A program made the position numbers and the translations under genes. From contig CP136061.1 in assembly GCA_032622095.1 (NCBI GenBank), positions 230,764,944 through 230,828,943 on the forward strand: 64,000 nucleotides of DNA, given 5' to 3'. The stretch is from Siphonodentalium dalli. Taxonomy: Eukaryota; Mollusca; Scaphopoda; Gadilida; Siphonodentaliidae. A model generated the notes under the pieces. The model was not told where the DNA came from. It saw nothing but the letters and a program-made list of their open reading frames with translations, and ran no database searches. This document shows, in pieces, positions 14,017 through 24,854 of this stretch (position 1 is the first letter of the stretch; each line of letters starts with the position of its first letter).

Positions 14017-14169
14017 AAGGAATAATCTCGGTTTCCTAATGTAATTACACAGTCTAAAGGCATATGCCGAATCACAAACCTATAAATCGCGAAGCGATTT
14101 ATAAGAGTTTGTGATTCGGCATATGCCTTTAGACTGTGTAATTACATTAGGAAACCGAGATTATTCCTT
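14017..14169. repeat. Long near-perfect hairpin (foldback element)
   Basis: The arm beginning AAGGAATAATCTCGG pairs with the terminal CCGAGATTATTCCTT. The stem runs almost to the centre, where TAAATCGCGAAGCGATTTA forms the turn. About 75-bp arms. The upstream sequence from ~13,795 (CATCTCACGAGAGG) resembles the region near 16,420, suggesting one dispersed family. Confidence 0.75.
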
Positions 14170-14741
14170 ATAATTATGCCGTCGATTGTTAAATATTGAT
14201 TTTAAAGACATATTCGCCCTTAAAATACGATTGAAACAAGGAACTATATGTTCTCAAATAACAGACAAGACTTGAGCCGAAAACAACTCGCTGCATTCCC
14301 GTCCGAATAATATCGATCGATCTGCAGATCTGTAGATCGAGTGGGTTTTTCTCGAACGTATGTCAAGGACGAAACAAAACATTAATAAACTTTTGAGCAA
14401 AATTAAACATTATTAGCAGAATTTTGGAAGAGGAAAATATACAGTTAGTCTCCATGTCAACTGGGAATCATGAACATGCGATCAAAAAGTTTAGTGAGAA
14501 TTTTCTTACAGGAATCCTCCTATCTATCGGCAGTGAGCCAAATACTTTTCAATTTTCGATTTTTCGCAGTCATTTTGTGTCATTGTGATTTTACCGAGAA
14601 ACAAGTTTTCAGAAGAATTAAATCATCATGGCATTTAAGGAATTTTAAGATGATTTATTTTTCAAAAACTAATATATTTGGTAAAATTTAAAGTGATTAT
14701 TTATAAATAGCTTGTGTCCAGATAATGCAGACACGTAAACC

Positions 14742-15560
14742 TTTGTAACACTTTTTAACATATCGGTACACTGAGACGAGTAGAAGAAATATCCTGCACA
14801 GGGACGTTACATTATTTGTAACACCAATCAACGAGTGGTCTCTGTGGATCTCAGGAATCATGTGTATAGCGGTCGCGTTGTAAATATAGAAGGCCGATGA
14901 CTTCTCTGATTGATGGGTCACGGTCGTTACACGCTTTGTGTGATACCAAAGTTAAGCAACATCGGGCGCGGTTATTCCATTGATGTGTGACCGGCTTGGG
15001 ATTCCGGGTGCTACCAACTTTCGGTGCGACTCCCAGACTTCTCTCTCACTCTCTCTCTCTCTCGTTCTGTTGTACATGTAACATAATGCTTCGTAACAAT
15101 TTATCGCTACACTGAGACGAGTTGAAAAAATATACTGCAGTTTTCTCACAGGGACTTTAATCACTTTATATCATTTGTAACACAGTCCTGCCTACGAGCG
15201 GTCACTGTGGATCTCTGAAATCATATAACGATTCGTAACACTTTGTAACATATCGCTGCATTGAGATGAGTTTTAATAATATGCTGCGTTTTTTTTGGGG
15301 GGGGGGGTGACTTAATATCATTTGTAAAATGTACCGGTAACGCCTCATAACACTTTGCAACATATCGCTACAATAAAAGGAGGTGAAGAAACATTGAATG
15401 CTGCATTTTTTTTTTTACGGGGACTTTGTAAGTTTCAGTTTGTAGGGCCAGTCTCTGTGGAATCTCAGAAATCATGAAACGCTTTGTAACATATCGTTAC
15501 ACTGAGACGAAGGGAAAAAATATGTTGCAGTTTTCTCACGGGACTGGTACAATGTTTGGG
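14742..15560. repeat. Degenerate ~130-150 bp tandem repeats
   Basis: TTTGTAACATATCG followed by a CACTGAGACGAG variant and an AAATATNCTGCAG-like block recurs near 14,750, 15,090, 15,238, 15,350 and 15,485. The array is interrupted by the 5S-like segment and a CT microsatellite. Confidence 0.6.
14942..15023 (+). mobile_element. 5S rRNA-derived segment (SINE3-like or 5S pseudogene)
   Basis: The segment reads AAAGTTAAGCAACATCGGGC, then GATGTGTGACCGGC, then TTGGGATTCCGGGTGCTACC. It follows the internal promoter (A box AAGTTAAGCA, intermediate GGGC, C box TTGGATGGGTGACCG) and the 3' half of animal 5S rRNA. The 5' third of 5S is missing or unrecognisable and C-box positions are altered, so it is not a working 5S gene. 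5S-headed SINEs (SINE3) are an established class; whether this is one or a lone pseudogene cannot be settled from one copy. Confidence 0.65.
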
Positions 15561-15654
15561 GACATCTGTAAACAGTAATTAAACATTTCATCCTATAATA
15601 TAAATTGTAGTGCCCAGAATATAACCACTAAATTAAATACTCTTGCCCAAGTTA

Positions 15655-15790
15655 CCACAGGAGCTTGGAACTTTATCACTAACTGCCTTAATTATGCTAA
15701 TTAGCATTTTTTTTGGCCCAGCATTATGGCCAAAAAAATGGTAATTAGGCTAATTAATGCAATTATTAATCAAGTTCCACACTCCTGTGG
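15655..15790. repeat. Imperfect hairpin
   Basis: CCACAGGAGCTTGGAACTT at the left pairs with AAGTTCCACACTCCTGTGG at the right. Interior AT-rich arms (TTAATTATGCTAATTAG versus TAATTAGGCTAATTAATG) also pair, with a central TTTTTTGGCC/GGCCAAAAAA stem. Confidence 0.6.
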
Positions 15791-16300
15791 TCTTACAAAA
15801 TGACAAGTGGTGCCTGCTGGGAAAATGTAAATAAAATTATAAATGAAACGAAAACTAAAAAGTTGTGTATGTTTAGTCATGCATTTCGTAACGAAACGTC
15901 GCAAATTTACGACCAAATTTACACTCTGTAAACAGCTTGGGAATGTTTATTATATTGGGGCATTGTCTTTATTTGGATAGTTATTTATTATTCTTTTATT
16001 AGCTTTCATAGCGTTCGTGAAAAAAAATGTACTGCGAAGCGAGTGCGAATAAAATAGCGTCCTTAGTTACTATGCAACGGACTACAAATATCATTGCGCG
16101 CAAGTTCTTTTGGGTCGTTTTTGTTGCACTGATAAAATCTCGACCTAATGTAATTATCCGATATAATTACATTAGCTTTGATAAACTCAACGGCAATTTA
16201 CTATAGAAAATGAAGTGGGTGTAATTATAGTAGGATAACACGTTCGGGCTTCTGTGAGTTGGAATATGATTTATATTTTGACGTAAAAGTTGACGAAATA

Positions 16301-16475
16301 TATAATAAATAGACAATAGTTAACTGTCATCAGCGACGAACGAAGTTTCTCCTCGAGTGAGATGCGCAGGATTATTTTTCACGAGGCGTTAGCCGAGTGA
16401 AAAATAATCCTCGCATCTCACGAGAGGAGAAACTTCGTTCGTCGCTGATGACAGTTAACTATTGTGTTTATTATA
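16301..16475. repeat. Long near-perfect hairpin (foldback element)
   Basis: The left arm runs TAATAAATAGACAATAG, then AGTTAACTGTCATCAGCGAC, through GGATTATTTTTCAC. The right arm is its reverse complement with only small differences, folding around GAGGCGTTAGCCG. The left flank (16,225-16,300) has a relative at 17,235-17,340, so this is a dispersed family. Confidence 0.7.
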
Positions 16476-18180
16476 TTTTCCACAACAGTTTGTCACGACA
16501 CAACTCTAATAAAATGCATTGAGAAGATGTTCCGATTCTGAATATTGACCTAAATGTTTCCGTTAAATTACGCGCAATGATAAGATAACAACCCAAATAA
16601 GGTAAATCGATTACGTCACTCATTCATGAATTTTTTATTATAGCCGCGCGCGCCATAGTATTTTACCCCGTATAAGGAACGTGACGTCATTTCATTGACT
16701 GATTTCTCCTATTGCCACCAACTTCAAAGGGGATTTTCGGAGGAATTTTTCAAACAAACAACACACTTTATTGATTAAATTAGTAACTGTTTGGAATGTC
16801 ATTGTGTGGATAAGCGTTCCTAGTTCTATGAGATATCACTGCTCACTTTCATTTTGAATATGCACTCGAATATCAGTGGAATTTGAAGTGGAACTGCTTG
16901 AAGATACTGAAGTGGATCTCAACACTGTTTTCATTTTCTTGGTGCGAATGCACTTGTGGGAACAATTGTTTATCGCGATTTCGATCTTTGGATTCCGAAG
17001 TGTAGCGTAACCAAAAATGTTTCCCAGTTGGTGTTGATCCTGCAAATTCACTGAGCTGGAATTTGATGTCGATAACACATTGGTGGTCTGTGTTTTTGGT
17101 GATGTATTTTGTGTTATCTGACTATGCACTGGAACTGAGACAATTATTTTGGTGTAAGGGGAGTAACCCAAAACGTGCACTTCGAATTACGTAATTCGGA
17201 ACGTGCGAGGTTGGGATAAATAGTTCGTCATCGCTGGGAGTAGGATAAACCTCTGGGAGTAGGATAACATCGTGGCACTTCCGGGAGTGGGGATACGATT
17301 ATTATTTTTGCAGAAAAAGTTACTGAAAATATAATAAATAAGAATACAATCAGCTTTGTATGGGAACAAATCATCAAAAAGCTATATAAACTTAAGAAAT
17401 GAATGTAGTGAGCGTTTGTTATATGTGCATATACCACCTCATAGTGTTTTACTATTCAATAAACTAAACAGGTAATGTACTATATGGCATCGGGCGATGG
17501 CAGTTTCTATATATATTTGCATGAATTACATGTACGCATATGAATGTCCACTTACGTGGAATTGCATGTACGTGACAGTATAGCTTTAAAAATCCATGAA
17601 GACATAGAGAAATGTAGTCCTATTCCAACAAACGTTGCAAGATATAGTGGTTTTCGATTATTCAACAGATTGAACAAGAGCAATACTTGACTACATGGGT
17701 GACATTTTCCAATATTTTCCTAAATTACGCCTTGAATGTCCCTTTAAGTGGAATTACGCGCCACGAGAGCCGTAAAATCCGCCCTATTTGTCGAAGCGAT
17801 TATCTCACTTCAACGACATCTTCGTTAAATTTGCTCAAACTTGACGGCTTCAATATGCTCGATTGTCCCAACGGGAAACAAATGTTTAGCGATTCAGTGA
17901 TATCGGTGTTTAACGGCCATCGAGGAAATCGCTGCGATTAAAGTCATCGATTGTTCATTAATGCCCACATCGCCTGTTGATTGTCATTTTATCGTGCATA
18001 TGAAATCAGACTCGCAGTAAAAGGGGGTGTCTACGGTGATGGAACACATATTAAATTGTAATATAGAAATGAGGAATGCAGTTTTGTTTCATTGCATCTT
18101 CTATTCGTGGTATTTCTTTTTTGGTAGTTGGGTAGTTTTACCGTCAATATATTTTTGTCTGCCTGTCTATATGTCTGTCC
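16476..18180. other. Non-coding stretch
   Basis: The minus-strand frame 16836-17180 is Ser/Thr/Asn-rich and unrecognised. Segment 17,210-17,345 is a partial relative of the flank of the 16.3 kb foldback element. Nothing else supported. Confidence 0.4.
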
Positions 18181-18189
18181 CCCCCCCCC

Positions 18190-18261
<72 letters not shown>

Positions 18262-18274
18262 TATATAGTTATAT

Positions 18275-18322
<48 letters not shown>

Positions 18323-18330
18323 CTATTATA
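18181..18330. repeat. C, CT and TA microsatellites
   Basis: A poly-C run, (TC)n, (TA)n, a second (TC)n and a second (TA)n lie side by side. Confidence 0.95.
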
Positions 18331-20548
18331 TATTTTTGGAAGATCTGTTTGTGTGTTTGTGTGTGTGTTTGTGTGTAATCGATGGACTCGAAAATGGCCC
18401 AGCCGATTTCGATGAAACTTGGTATGTGGGGGTATTTTCGGGCCAGGAGCAACATAGGCCTATTAATTTGTCCGTGCGAGGTCAACTTTTCACGTGCCGA
18501 GGTCAAATCTGTTTTTACGCCGTTTTGCGCTAATATATTTCAGTTCGGTGCTTACAAATCGATTCGAAACAGCGCGAATAATAACATGCCAGTCATAATA
18601 ATGACACTATGAGAATCTTTCGTGTTTCCTCTTTCCAACGATATATAATATGTATGTATCCGTTTTAGTTATCTGCCTCAATTATTAAGAAGAAGTGGTA
18701 CGAAATTTGATGCATAGGGTATCTCGGTATCCGCTGGGCCGATTTCCGGTATCCGCTGGGCCGATTTCCACCATTTTTGGGGTGTTGGTCCACCTGACCT
18801 TGACCTTCAAAATGGTCAATTCAAGGTCAAATCGGGTAAAACCGGATGGATTTCGACGGGTACTTTTGTCGGGTACTTTTGTTCGGGCACTGTGTTTTGG
18901 ACGGGTCAAATCGTGACCCCACTTGACCTTGGCCTTCAAAATAGACAATTCAAGGTCAAAGCCCGGACGAAGTCGGGTCACCTTCTAGTATATATATATA
19001 TATATATATATCTATTATGTATTTTGGAAGATCTGTTTGTGTGTTTGTGTGTTTGTGTGTAATCGATGGACTCGAAAATGGCCCAGCCGATCTCGATGAA
19101 ACTTGGTATGTGGGGGTATTTTCGGGTCAGAACTAACATAGGCCTATTAATTTGTCCGTGCGAGGTCAACTTTTCACGTGCCGAGGTCAAATCTGTTTTT
19201 ACGCCGTTTTGCGCTAATATATTTCAGTTCGGTGCTTACAAATCGATTCGAAACAGCGCGAATAATAACATGCCAGTCATAATAATGACACTATGAGAAT
19301 CTTTCGTGTTTCCTCTTTCCAACGATATATAATATGTATGTATCCGTTTTAGTTATCTGCCTCAATTATTAAGAAGAAGTGGTACGATCTTCTATCAGGG
19401 TAAAAACAATGCGTAACTTCTATGACGTCGTTAGAGGTCATAAAGTTAGATCACGTTAACTCTTAACAGGCCGATGCATTTGACTGTTTCAGACGTCTTG
19501 GCGATATCTCGGGCACCGATGGTAATTTATCTTTACGTTGAAACTTGATAATTAATGAGCGTGTGTATATGAGGCGCGTTTATATACTTCAGTGGAAATC
19601 AAATCGGGTTAAACTGGCGGATTTCGACGGGTACTTTTGTCGGGTACTTTTGTTCGGGCACTGTGTTTTGGACGGGTCAAATCGTGACCCCACTTTACCT
19701 TGGCCTTCAAAATAGACAATTCAAGGTCAAAGCCCGGACGAAGTCGGGTCACCTTCTAGTATATATATATATCTATTATATATTTTGGAAGATCTGTTTG
19801 TTTGTTTGTTTGTGTGTTTGTGTGTTTGTGTGTAATCGATGGACTCGAAAATGGCCCAGCCGATTTCGATGAAACTTGGTATGTGGGGGTATTTTCGGGC
19901 CAGGAGCAACATAGGCCTATTAATTTGTCCGTGCGAGGTCAACTTTTCACGTGCCGAGGTCAAATCTGTTTTTACGCCGTTTTGCGCTAATATATTTCAG
20001 TTCGGTGCTTACAAATCGATTCGAAACAGCGCGAATAATAACATGCCAGTCATAATAATGACACTATGAGAATCTTTCGTGTTTCTCTTTCCAACGATAT
20101 ATACTATGTATGTATCCGTTTTAGTTATCTGCCTCAATTATTAAGAAGAAGTGGTACGATCTTCTATCAGGGTAAAAACAATGCGTAACTTCTATGACGT
20201 CGTTAGAGGTCATAAAGTTAGATCACGTTAACTCTTAACAGGCCGATGCATTTGACTGTTTCAGAGACGTCTTGGCGATATCTCGGGCACCAATGGTAAT
20301 TTATCTTTACGTTGAAACTTGATAATTAATGAGCGTGTGTATATGAGGCGCGTTTATATACTTGAGTGGAAATCAAATCGGGTTAAAAGGTCAAATCGGG
20401 TAAAACCGGATGGATTTCGACGGGTACTTTTGTTCGGGCAGTGTTTTGGACGGGTCAAATCGTGACCCCACTTGACCTTGGCCTTCAAAATAGACAATTC
20501 AAGGTCAAACCCCGGACGAAGTCGGGTCACCTTCTAGTATATATATAT
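18310..20548. repeat. Three tandem ~0.7-0.78 kb repeat units
   Basis: Each unit starts in a TA run with GGAAGATCTGTTTGTGTG and ATCGATGGACTCGAAAATGG, and ends CGGACGAAGTCGGGTCACC plus TTCTAG(TA)n. Starts lie near 18,322, 19,012 and 19,773. Units 2 and 3 share a ~230 bp middle block (from GATCTTCTATCAGGG) absent from unit 1, which instead has a short internal duplication of CCGCTGGGCCGATTTCC. All contain repeated AAGGTCA half-site-like words. The open frames in these units are shared non-coding repeats. Confidence 0.85.
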
Positions 20549-21162
20549 ATACGTAGTTCTCAAAATATATAGTATAGATTGGCAGATTTCCAGTAGCTTT
20601 ATAACGGTATATCTGGGGAGAAATCTGATGCTATATTCGTGATTATCTGGGATGATTTCGGTATATACCGAAGGTATATACTGTAAAAACAAAGCGCGCC
20701 ATCCGTGCTCGCAGGGAATAAATTTCGAGCGATAACGTTTGCGTAAATACGAAATTGTGAGTGTTGGTTTGTAACCGGGATTTCTGAGAAGCATTATGCC
20801 TATAACTACCCCCCCCCCCCTAAGCCCTGACCTAAGTGTCATACATACTATAACAATGATGTTGTAAGAGCTCCAATAAATCTGCCCGCATAGGCAAGTA
20901 CTCAATGTTCCCGTATGACTCTGTAGATGCTAATAACGTTGAATGGTAAACAGACGCTCTTTATAGAGATGCGTCAAAAACAAACGCTCATTAAATAATC
21001 ACTTGATTAACCCGCGCCGTGCCTTTGCGGTGATTTTGAGATTGGAGAACGGGTGCTCTGGGCTTCGCTAAACCGCGACCACGGTCGTGTCGGTGGTATT
21101 TGACACTTACATAGGAAGTTTGAGCTCAATCTGTACACGCGTTTTGGATTCTATGAAGTACC

Positions 21163-21198
<36 letters not shown>

Positions 21199-21969
21199 CG
21201 AAGTCTCAAAATATATAGTATAGACTAGCAGGTTAGCCCGCCACTGGCGGCATTCGTCCCATGGCTTTGTTCGAAAAAGCAATTGCAACAGGTTCCGAGA
21301 CACTTGTGCTGCATTTGCAGCAAATTTCGGGTTAGCCCGCCACTGGCGGCATTCGTCCCATGGCTTTGTTCGAAAAAGCAATTGCAACAGGTTCCGAGAC
21401 ACTTGTGCTGCATTTGCAGCAAATTTCGGCAATAGTCAGAAACATGACAATTTTAATTTAATTTTTTGTTTTTCAATGAGTTAATTATTTTGTTTTTCAA
21501 TGAGTTAATTGTGGTTTTTTTATTTTGTTTTTCAATTTTACCCGATTTTTTTTTGTTTTTCAATGAACCCGTCCATGACACTTCCCGTATTTAGCAAGTT
21601 TGAGCTCAATCGGTTCGAGTCTATAAAGGACACACACATATATATGACACTTCCCGTAGGTAGCAAGTTTGAGCTCAATCGGCATTCCCTGGAATTTCCC
21701 AGTCAATATTTAGCAAGTTTGAGCTCAATCGGTTCGAGTCTATAAAGGACACACTCATATATATGACACTTCCCGTAGGTAGCAAGTTTGAGCTCAATCG
21801 GCATTCCCTGGAATTTGCCAGTCACCAACGCGGCGTAATTTTGGTACACATATAGAGACCAATTGTCCATCGGCTGTCATGTGTAGTAAAGATGTCTTAT
21901 AAGCCGACATTGGCGTGGGGATGCCCGTTCCTACACGCGTTTTCGATTCTATGAAGTACCCACATATAT

Positions 21970-22006
<37 letters not shown>

Positions 22007-22030
22007 CTTAGTTCTCAAAATATATAGTAC
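20549..22030. repeat. Flanking repeat, copy 1 (uninterrupted; holds the empty sites)
   Basis: This segment is repeated about 2.0-2.1 kb downstream, starting at 22,586. Shared landmarks in order: GGCAGATTTCCAGTAGC (second copy has one T fewer), the poly-C tract near 20,810, a 99-bp tandem pair at 21,232-21,429, blocks of TAGCAAGTTTGAGCTCAATC, and AAAGATGTCTTATAAGCCGA. In copy 1 the GATGTC at 21,891-21,896 and the TA tract near 21,971-22,006 are uninterrupted. At the equivalent points copy 2 carries the Polinton and the satellite structure. Confidence 0.85.
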
Positions 22031-22034
22031 TAGC

Positions 22035-22500
22035 CGATGAGCTTGAGGTTGTCCGGGCTATTCAAAAACCAAATTTCAAGTCCGGGCTATTCAAAAACCA
22101 AATTTCAAGTCGATAGCTCTACCCGTTTTCGAGATCTGGTCTGCGCATGCGCGAAGCTGGCGTCGCACGGGCTCGGCGACCCGATAAAATTCGTATCCGG
22201 GGCAAGATACATTCACATAGCAAATTTCAAGTCGATAGCTCTACCCGTTTCCGAGATCTGGTCTGCGCATGCGCGAATCTGGCGTCGCACGGGCTCGGCG
22301 ACCCGATAAAATTCGTATCCGGGGCAAGATACATTCACATAGCAAATTTCAAGTCGATAGCTCCACCCGTTTCCGAGATCTCGTCTGCGCATGCGCGAAG
22401 CGGGCGCCGCACGGGCTCGCCAATACGACAACGTTCACCGCCCGGTCAAACTACACACACGTACCAAGTTTCGTCCCGATCGGTCGAGAATCGTAGATTT
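22035..22500. repeat. Three tandem ~122-bp units
   Basis: CAAATTTCAAGTCGATAGCT recurs at about 22,099, 22,221 and 22,343, each followed by CGAGATCTGGTCTGCGCATG or a near variant and GCACGGGCTCG. Followed at 22,508-22,560 by a GACA/CAAA microsatellite. The frames read through it are a by-product of the tandem repeat. Confidence 0.85.
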
Positions 22501-22585
22501 GTATAAATGACAGACAGACAGACAGACAAACAAACAAACAAACAAACAAACATACATACAGACAGAGGTCTTCAAAATATATATG

Positions 22586-23983
22586 AGATAGATTGGCAGA
22601 TTCCAGTAGCTTTATAACGGTATATCTGGGGAGAAATCTGATGCTATATTCGTGATTATCTGGGATGATTTCGGTATATACCAAAGGTATACTGTAAAAA
22701 CAAAGCGCGCCATCCGTGCTCGCAGGGAATACATTTCGAGCGATAACGCTTGCGTAAATACGAAATTGTGAGTGTTGGTTTGTAACCGGGATTTCTGAGA
22801 AGCATTATGCCTATAACTACCCCCCCCCCCCCCTAAGCCCTGACCTAAGTGTCATACATACTATAACAATGATGTTGTAAGAGCTCCAATAAATCTGCCC
22901 GCATAGGCAAGTACTCAATGTTCCAGTATAACTCTGTAGATGCTAATAACGTTGAATGGTAAACATACGCTCTGTATAGAGATGCGTCAAAAACAAACGC
23001 TCATTAAATAATCACTTGATTAACCAACGCCGTGCCTTTGCGGTGATTTGAGATTGGAGAACGGGTGCTCTGAGCTTCTCTAAACCGCGATCACGGTCGT
23101 GTCGGTGTTATTTGATACTTACATACATGTAGGAAGTTTGAGCTCAATCTGTACACGCGTTTTGGTTTCTATGAAGTACCCACACACATATATACATATA
23201 TATATACGAAGTCTCAAAATATATAGTATAGAAGACTAGCAGGTTAGCCCGCCACTGGCGGCATTCGTCCCATGGCTTTGTTCGAAAAAGCAATTGCAAC
23301 AGGTTCCGAGACACTTGTGCTGCATTTGCAGCAAATTTCGGGTTAGCCCGCCACTGGCGGCATTCGTCCCATGGCTTTGTTCGAAAAAGCAATTGCAACA
23401 GGTTCCGAGACACTTGTGCTGCATTTGCAGCAAATTTCGGCAATAGTCAGAAACATGACAATGTTAGTTTAATTTTTTGTTTTTCAATAAGTTAATTATT
23501 TTGTTTTTCAATGAGTTAATTGTGCTTTTTTAATTTTGTAATTGAATTTTTTGTTTTTAAATTTTACCCGATTTGTTTTGGTTTTTCAAGGAGTTAATTG
23601 TGCCTATTTAATTTTGTTTTTCAATTTTACCCGATTTTTTTTTTTTTCAATAAACCCGTCCATGACACTTCCCGTATTTAGCAAGTTTGACCTCAATCGG
23701 TTCGAGTCTATAAAGGACACACACATATATATGACACTTCCCGTAGGTAGCAAGTTTGAGCTCAATCGGCATTCCCTGGTATTTCCCAGTCAATATTTAG
23801 CAAGTTTGAGCTCAATCGATTCGAGTCTATAAAGGACACACTCATATATATGACACTGCCCGTAGGTAGCAAGTTTGAGCTCAATCGGCATTCCCTGGAA
23901 TTTGCCAGTCACCAACGCGGCGTAATTTTGGTACACATATAGAGACCAATTGTCCATCGGCTGTCATGTGTAGTAAAGATGTC
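22586..23983. repeat. Flanking repeat, copy 2, left part (interrupted by Polinton)
   Basis: Matches copy 1 from GATTGGCAGATT onward, including the poly-C tract (22,820) and a 99-bp tandem pair (23,243-23,440). It breaks off at 23,983, exactly at GATGTC. The continuation (GATGTCTTATAAGCCGAG) resumes at 41,290. Confidence 0.85.
23978..23983. repeat. Polinton target-site duplication, left (GATGTC)
   Basis: GATGTC immediately precedes the left terminal inverted repeat, is repeated directly after the right one, and occurs once in the paralogous empty site at 21,891-21,896. Six base pairs is the established Maverick/Polinton duplication length. Confidence 0.95.
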
Positions 23984-24274
23984 AGTAGTAATGGTGGGCA
24001 CTATGGCCCAGTACCCCCAGACATGGGCACTATGGTCCAGTACCCCCCAGACATGGGCACTATGGCCCAGTACCCCCCAGACATGGGCACTATGGCCCAT
24101 GGGCCATAGTGCCCATGTCTGGGGGGGTACTGGGCCATAGTGCCCATGTCTGGGGGGGTACTGGGCCATAGTGCCCATGTCTGGGGGGTACTGGGCCATA
24201 GTTCCCACCCTGAGGATAGATGTTCCTGTCATTGATGTGACATTTCTGATCGAAAAAATGAAAATGGACTTAGA
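23984..24274 (+). repeat. Polinton left terminal inverted repeat
   Basis: Pairs with 40,999-41,289. It starts AGTAGTAATGGTGGG. The outer ~210 bp is a palindromic array: three ~30-bp units (CACTATGGCCCAGTACC plus CCCCAGACATGGG), a GGCCCATGGGCC centre at 24,094-24,105, then three units inverted. The inner ~70 bp is unique sequence ending GGACTTAGA. Small differences in the C-run lengths separate the two ends. Confidence 0.95.
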
Positions 24275-24354
24275 ATTATTTTTTTTCAAAAGGAAAATCT
24301 CACTTTGGAAAATATCAATTAGCAATCAAGAGTTTTTCTTTTCGAATATTTGGT

Positions 24355-24370
24355 GGCCCTGAAAAGGGCC
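24355..24370 (-). terminator. Histone-type mRNA 3' stem-loop (gene at 24,390-24,854)
   Basis: Read on the minus strand this is GGCCCTTTTCAGGGCC: a 6-bp stem and TTTC loop, preceded by AAAAC and followed by ACCA. It starts 19 nt past the stop codon. A purine-rich stretch GAAAAGAAAAACTCTTGA lies ~10 nt further on, at the position of the U7-binding histone downstream element. Loop sequence fixes the orientation to the minus strand. Confidence 0.8.
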
Positions 24371-24389
24371 GTTTTATTTTTGTTATAGT

Positions 24390-24854
24390 TTAGAATCCGC
24401 CACATTGAACTTCTTTGTTCGCCAAAACTTCAATTGATTTGTCTCCTCGCCTCATCCATATTTCGCATTCACAATAATGCTCGTGGCAAACGTGTGGGAT
24501 CCACGCTAGAGTTATTGATGACTTGAATCTTGGTGTTGATTTGTAGCCGTCTTTGGTAGCATCAAACATGACGATAGGTCGCTGTATAACAGTCGCCGCT
24601 AATTCAACCATCAATCTTGATTCAGCCAAAAGTGGTGTGCGCCGTAAATCTTGTGCCGACGCACCAAGTTCGTCACTCTCTGCGTAGTACAGGTCAACTG
24701 CCGCATCTCTCAGAATCATCCATCCATCGGTCGTCCCGTAAACCCCGAGGCTGAGTGCCCTCCAAAACAGCGATATTTCTTCACCGTACACTGCTTTACA
24801 GTATACCCCACCGGCCATTATCTCGTCAAGATCTGTTATGTTTACAGCAGTCAT
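24390..24854 (-). CDS. OTU-like domain protein, probable nucleophile substitution
   Basis: 154 residues from the ATG at 24,852-24,854. An ATG 25 codons upstream (24,929) is also open, but the shorter start is preferred because the leader ending CATTCAAAGATG is conserved in front of the unrelated gene of the second module (26,461). The order SLFWRALSLGVYG (residues 28-40), an LAATVIQRPIVMFD strand (85-98), SITLAWIP (113-120) and a His cluster at 121-126 follows the OTU deubiquitinase plan (DGxC-LFRA ... LA..L.RPI.VF ... P..L.....HY). The residue before LF, where the catalytic Cys should be, is Ser28, so activity is doubtful. The OTU call is by eye and tentative. The gene ends in a histone-type stem-loop and diverges from the gene at 25,478. 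Confidence 0.5.
   Translation of the reverse strand: MTAVNITDLDEIMAGGVYCKAVYGEEISLFWRALSLGVYGTTDGWMILRDAAVDLYYAESDELGASAQDLRRTPLLAESRLMVELAATVIQRPIVMFDATKDGYKSTPRFKSSITLAWIPHVCHEHYCECEIWMRRGDKSIEVLANKEVQCGGF

Noticed and set aside
18027-18533. 168-codon plus-strand frame
   Set aside because: Most of it reads (TA)n and (TC)n microsatellite and then the tandem repeat unit; no coding evidence.
18297-20069. Repeated ~70-codon frames beginning MDSKMAQPISMKL or MTSAREKLTSHG
   Set aside because: The same non-coding repeat unit read three times on both strands.
21232-23440. CRISPR-like or other regularly spaced array
   Set aside because: Simple two-copy 99-bp tandem duplications without spacers, in an animal genome.
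24171-24362. 63-codon frame starting in the left terminal repeat
   Set aside because: Begins in the palindromic repeat and shows no conserved features; a matching frame occurs in the right repeat for the same trivial reason.
24355-24370. Bacterial-style intrinsic terminators
   Set aside because: Host and gene architecture are eukaryotic; stem, loop and flanks fit the histone mRNA 3' element better.
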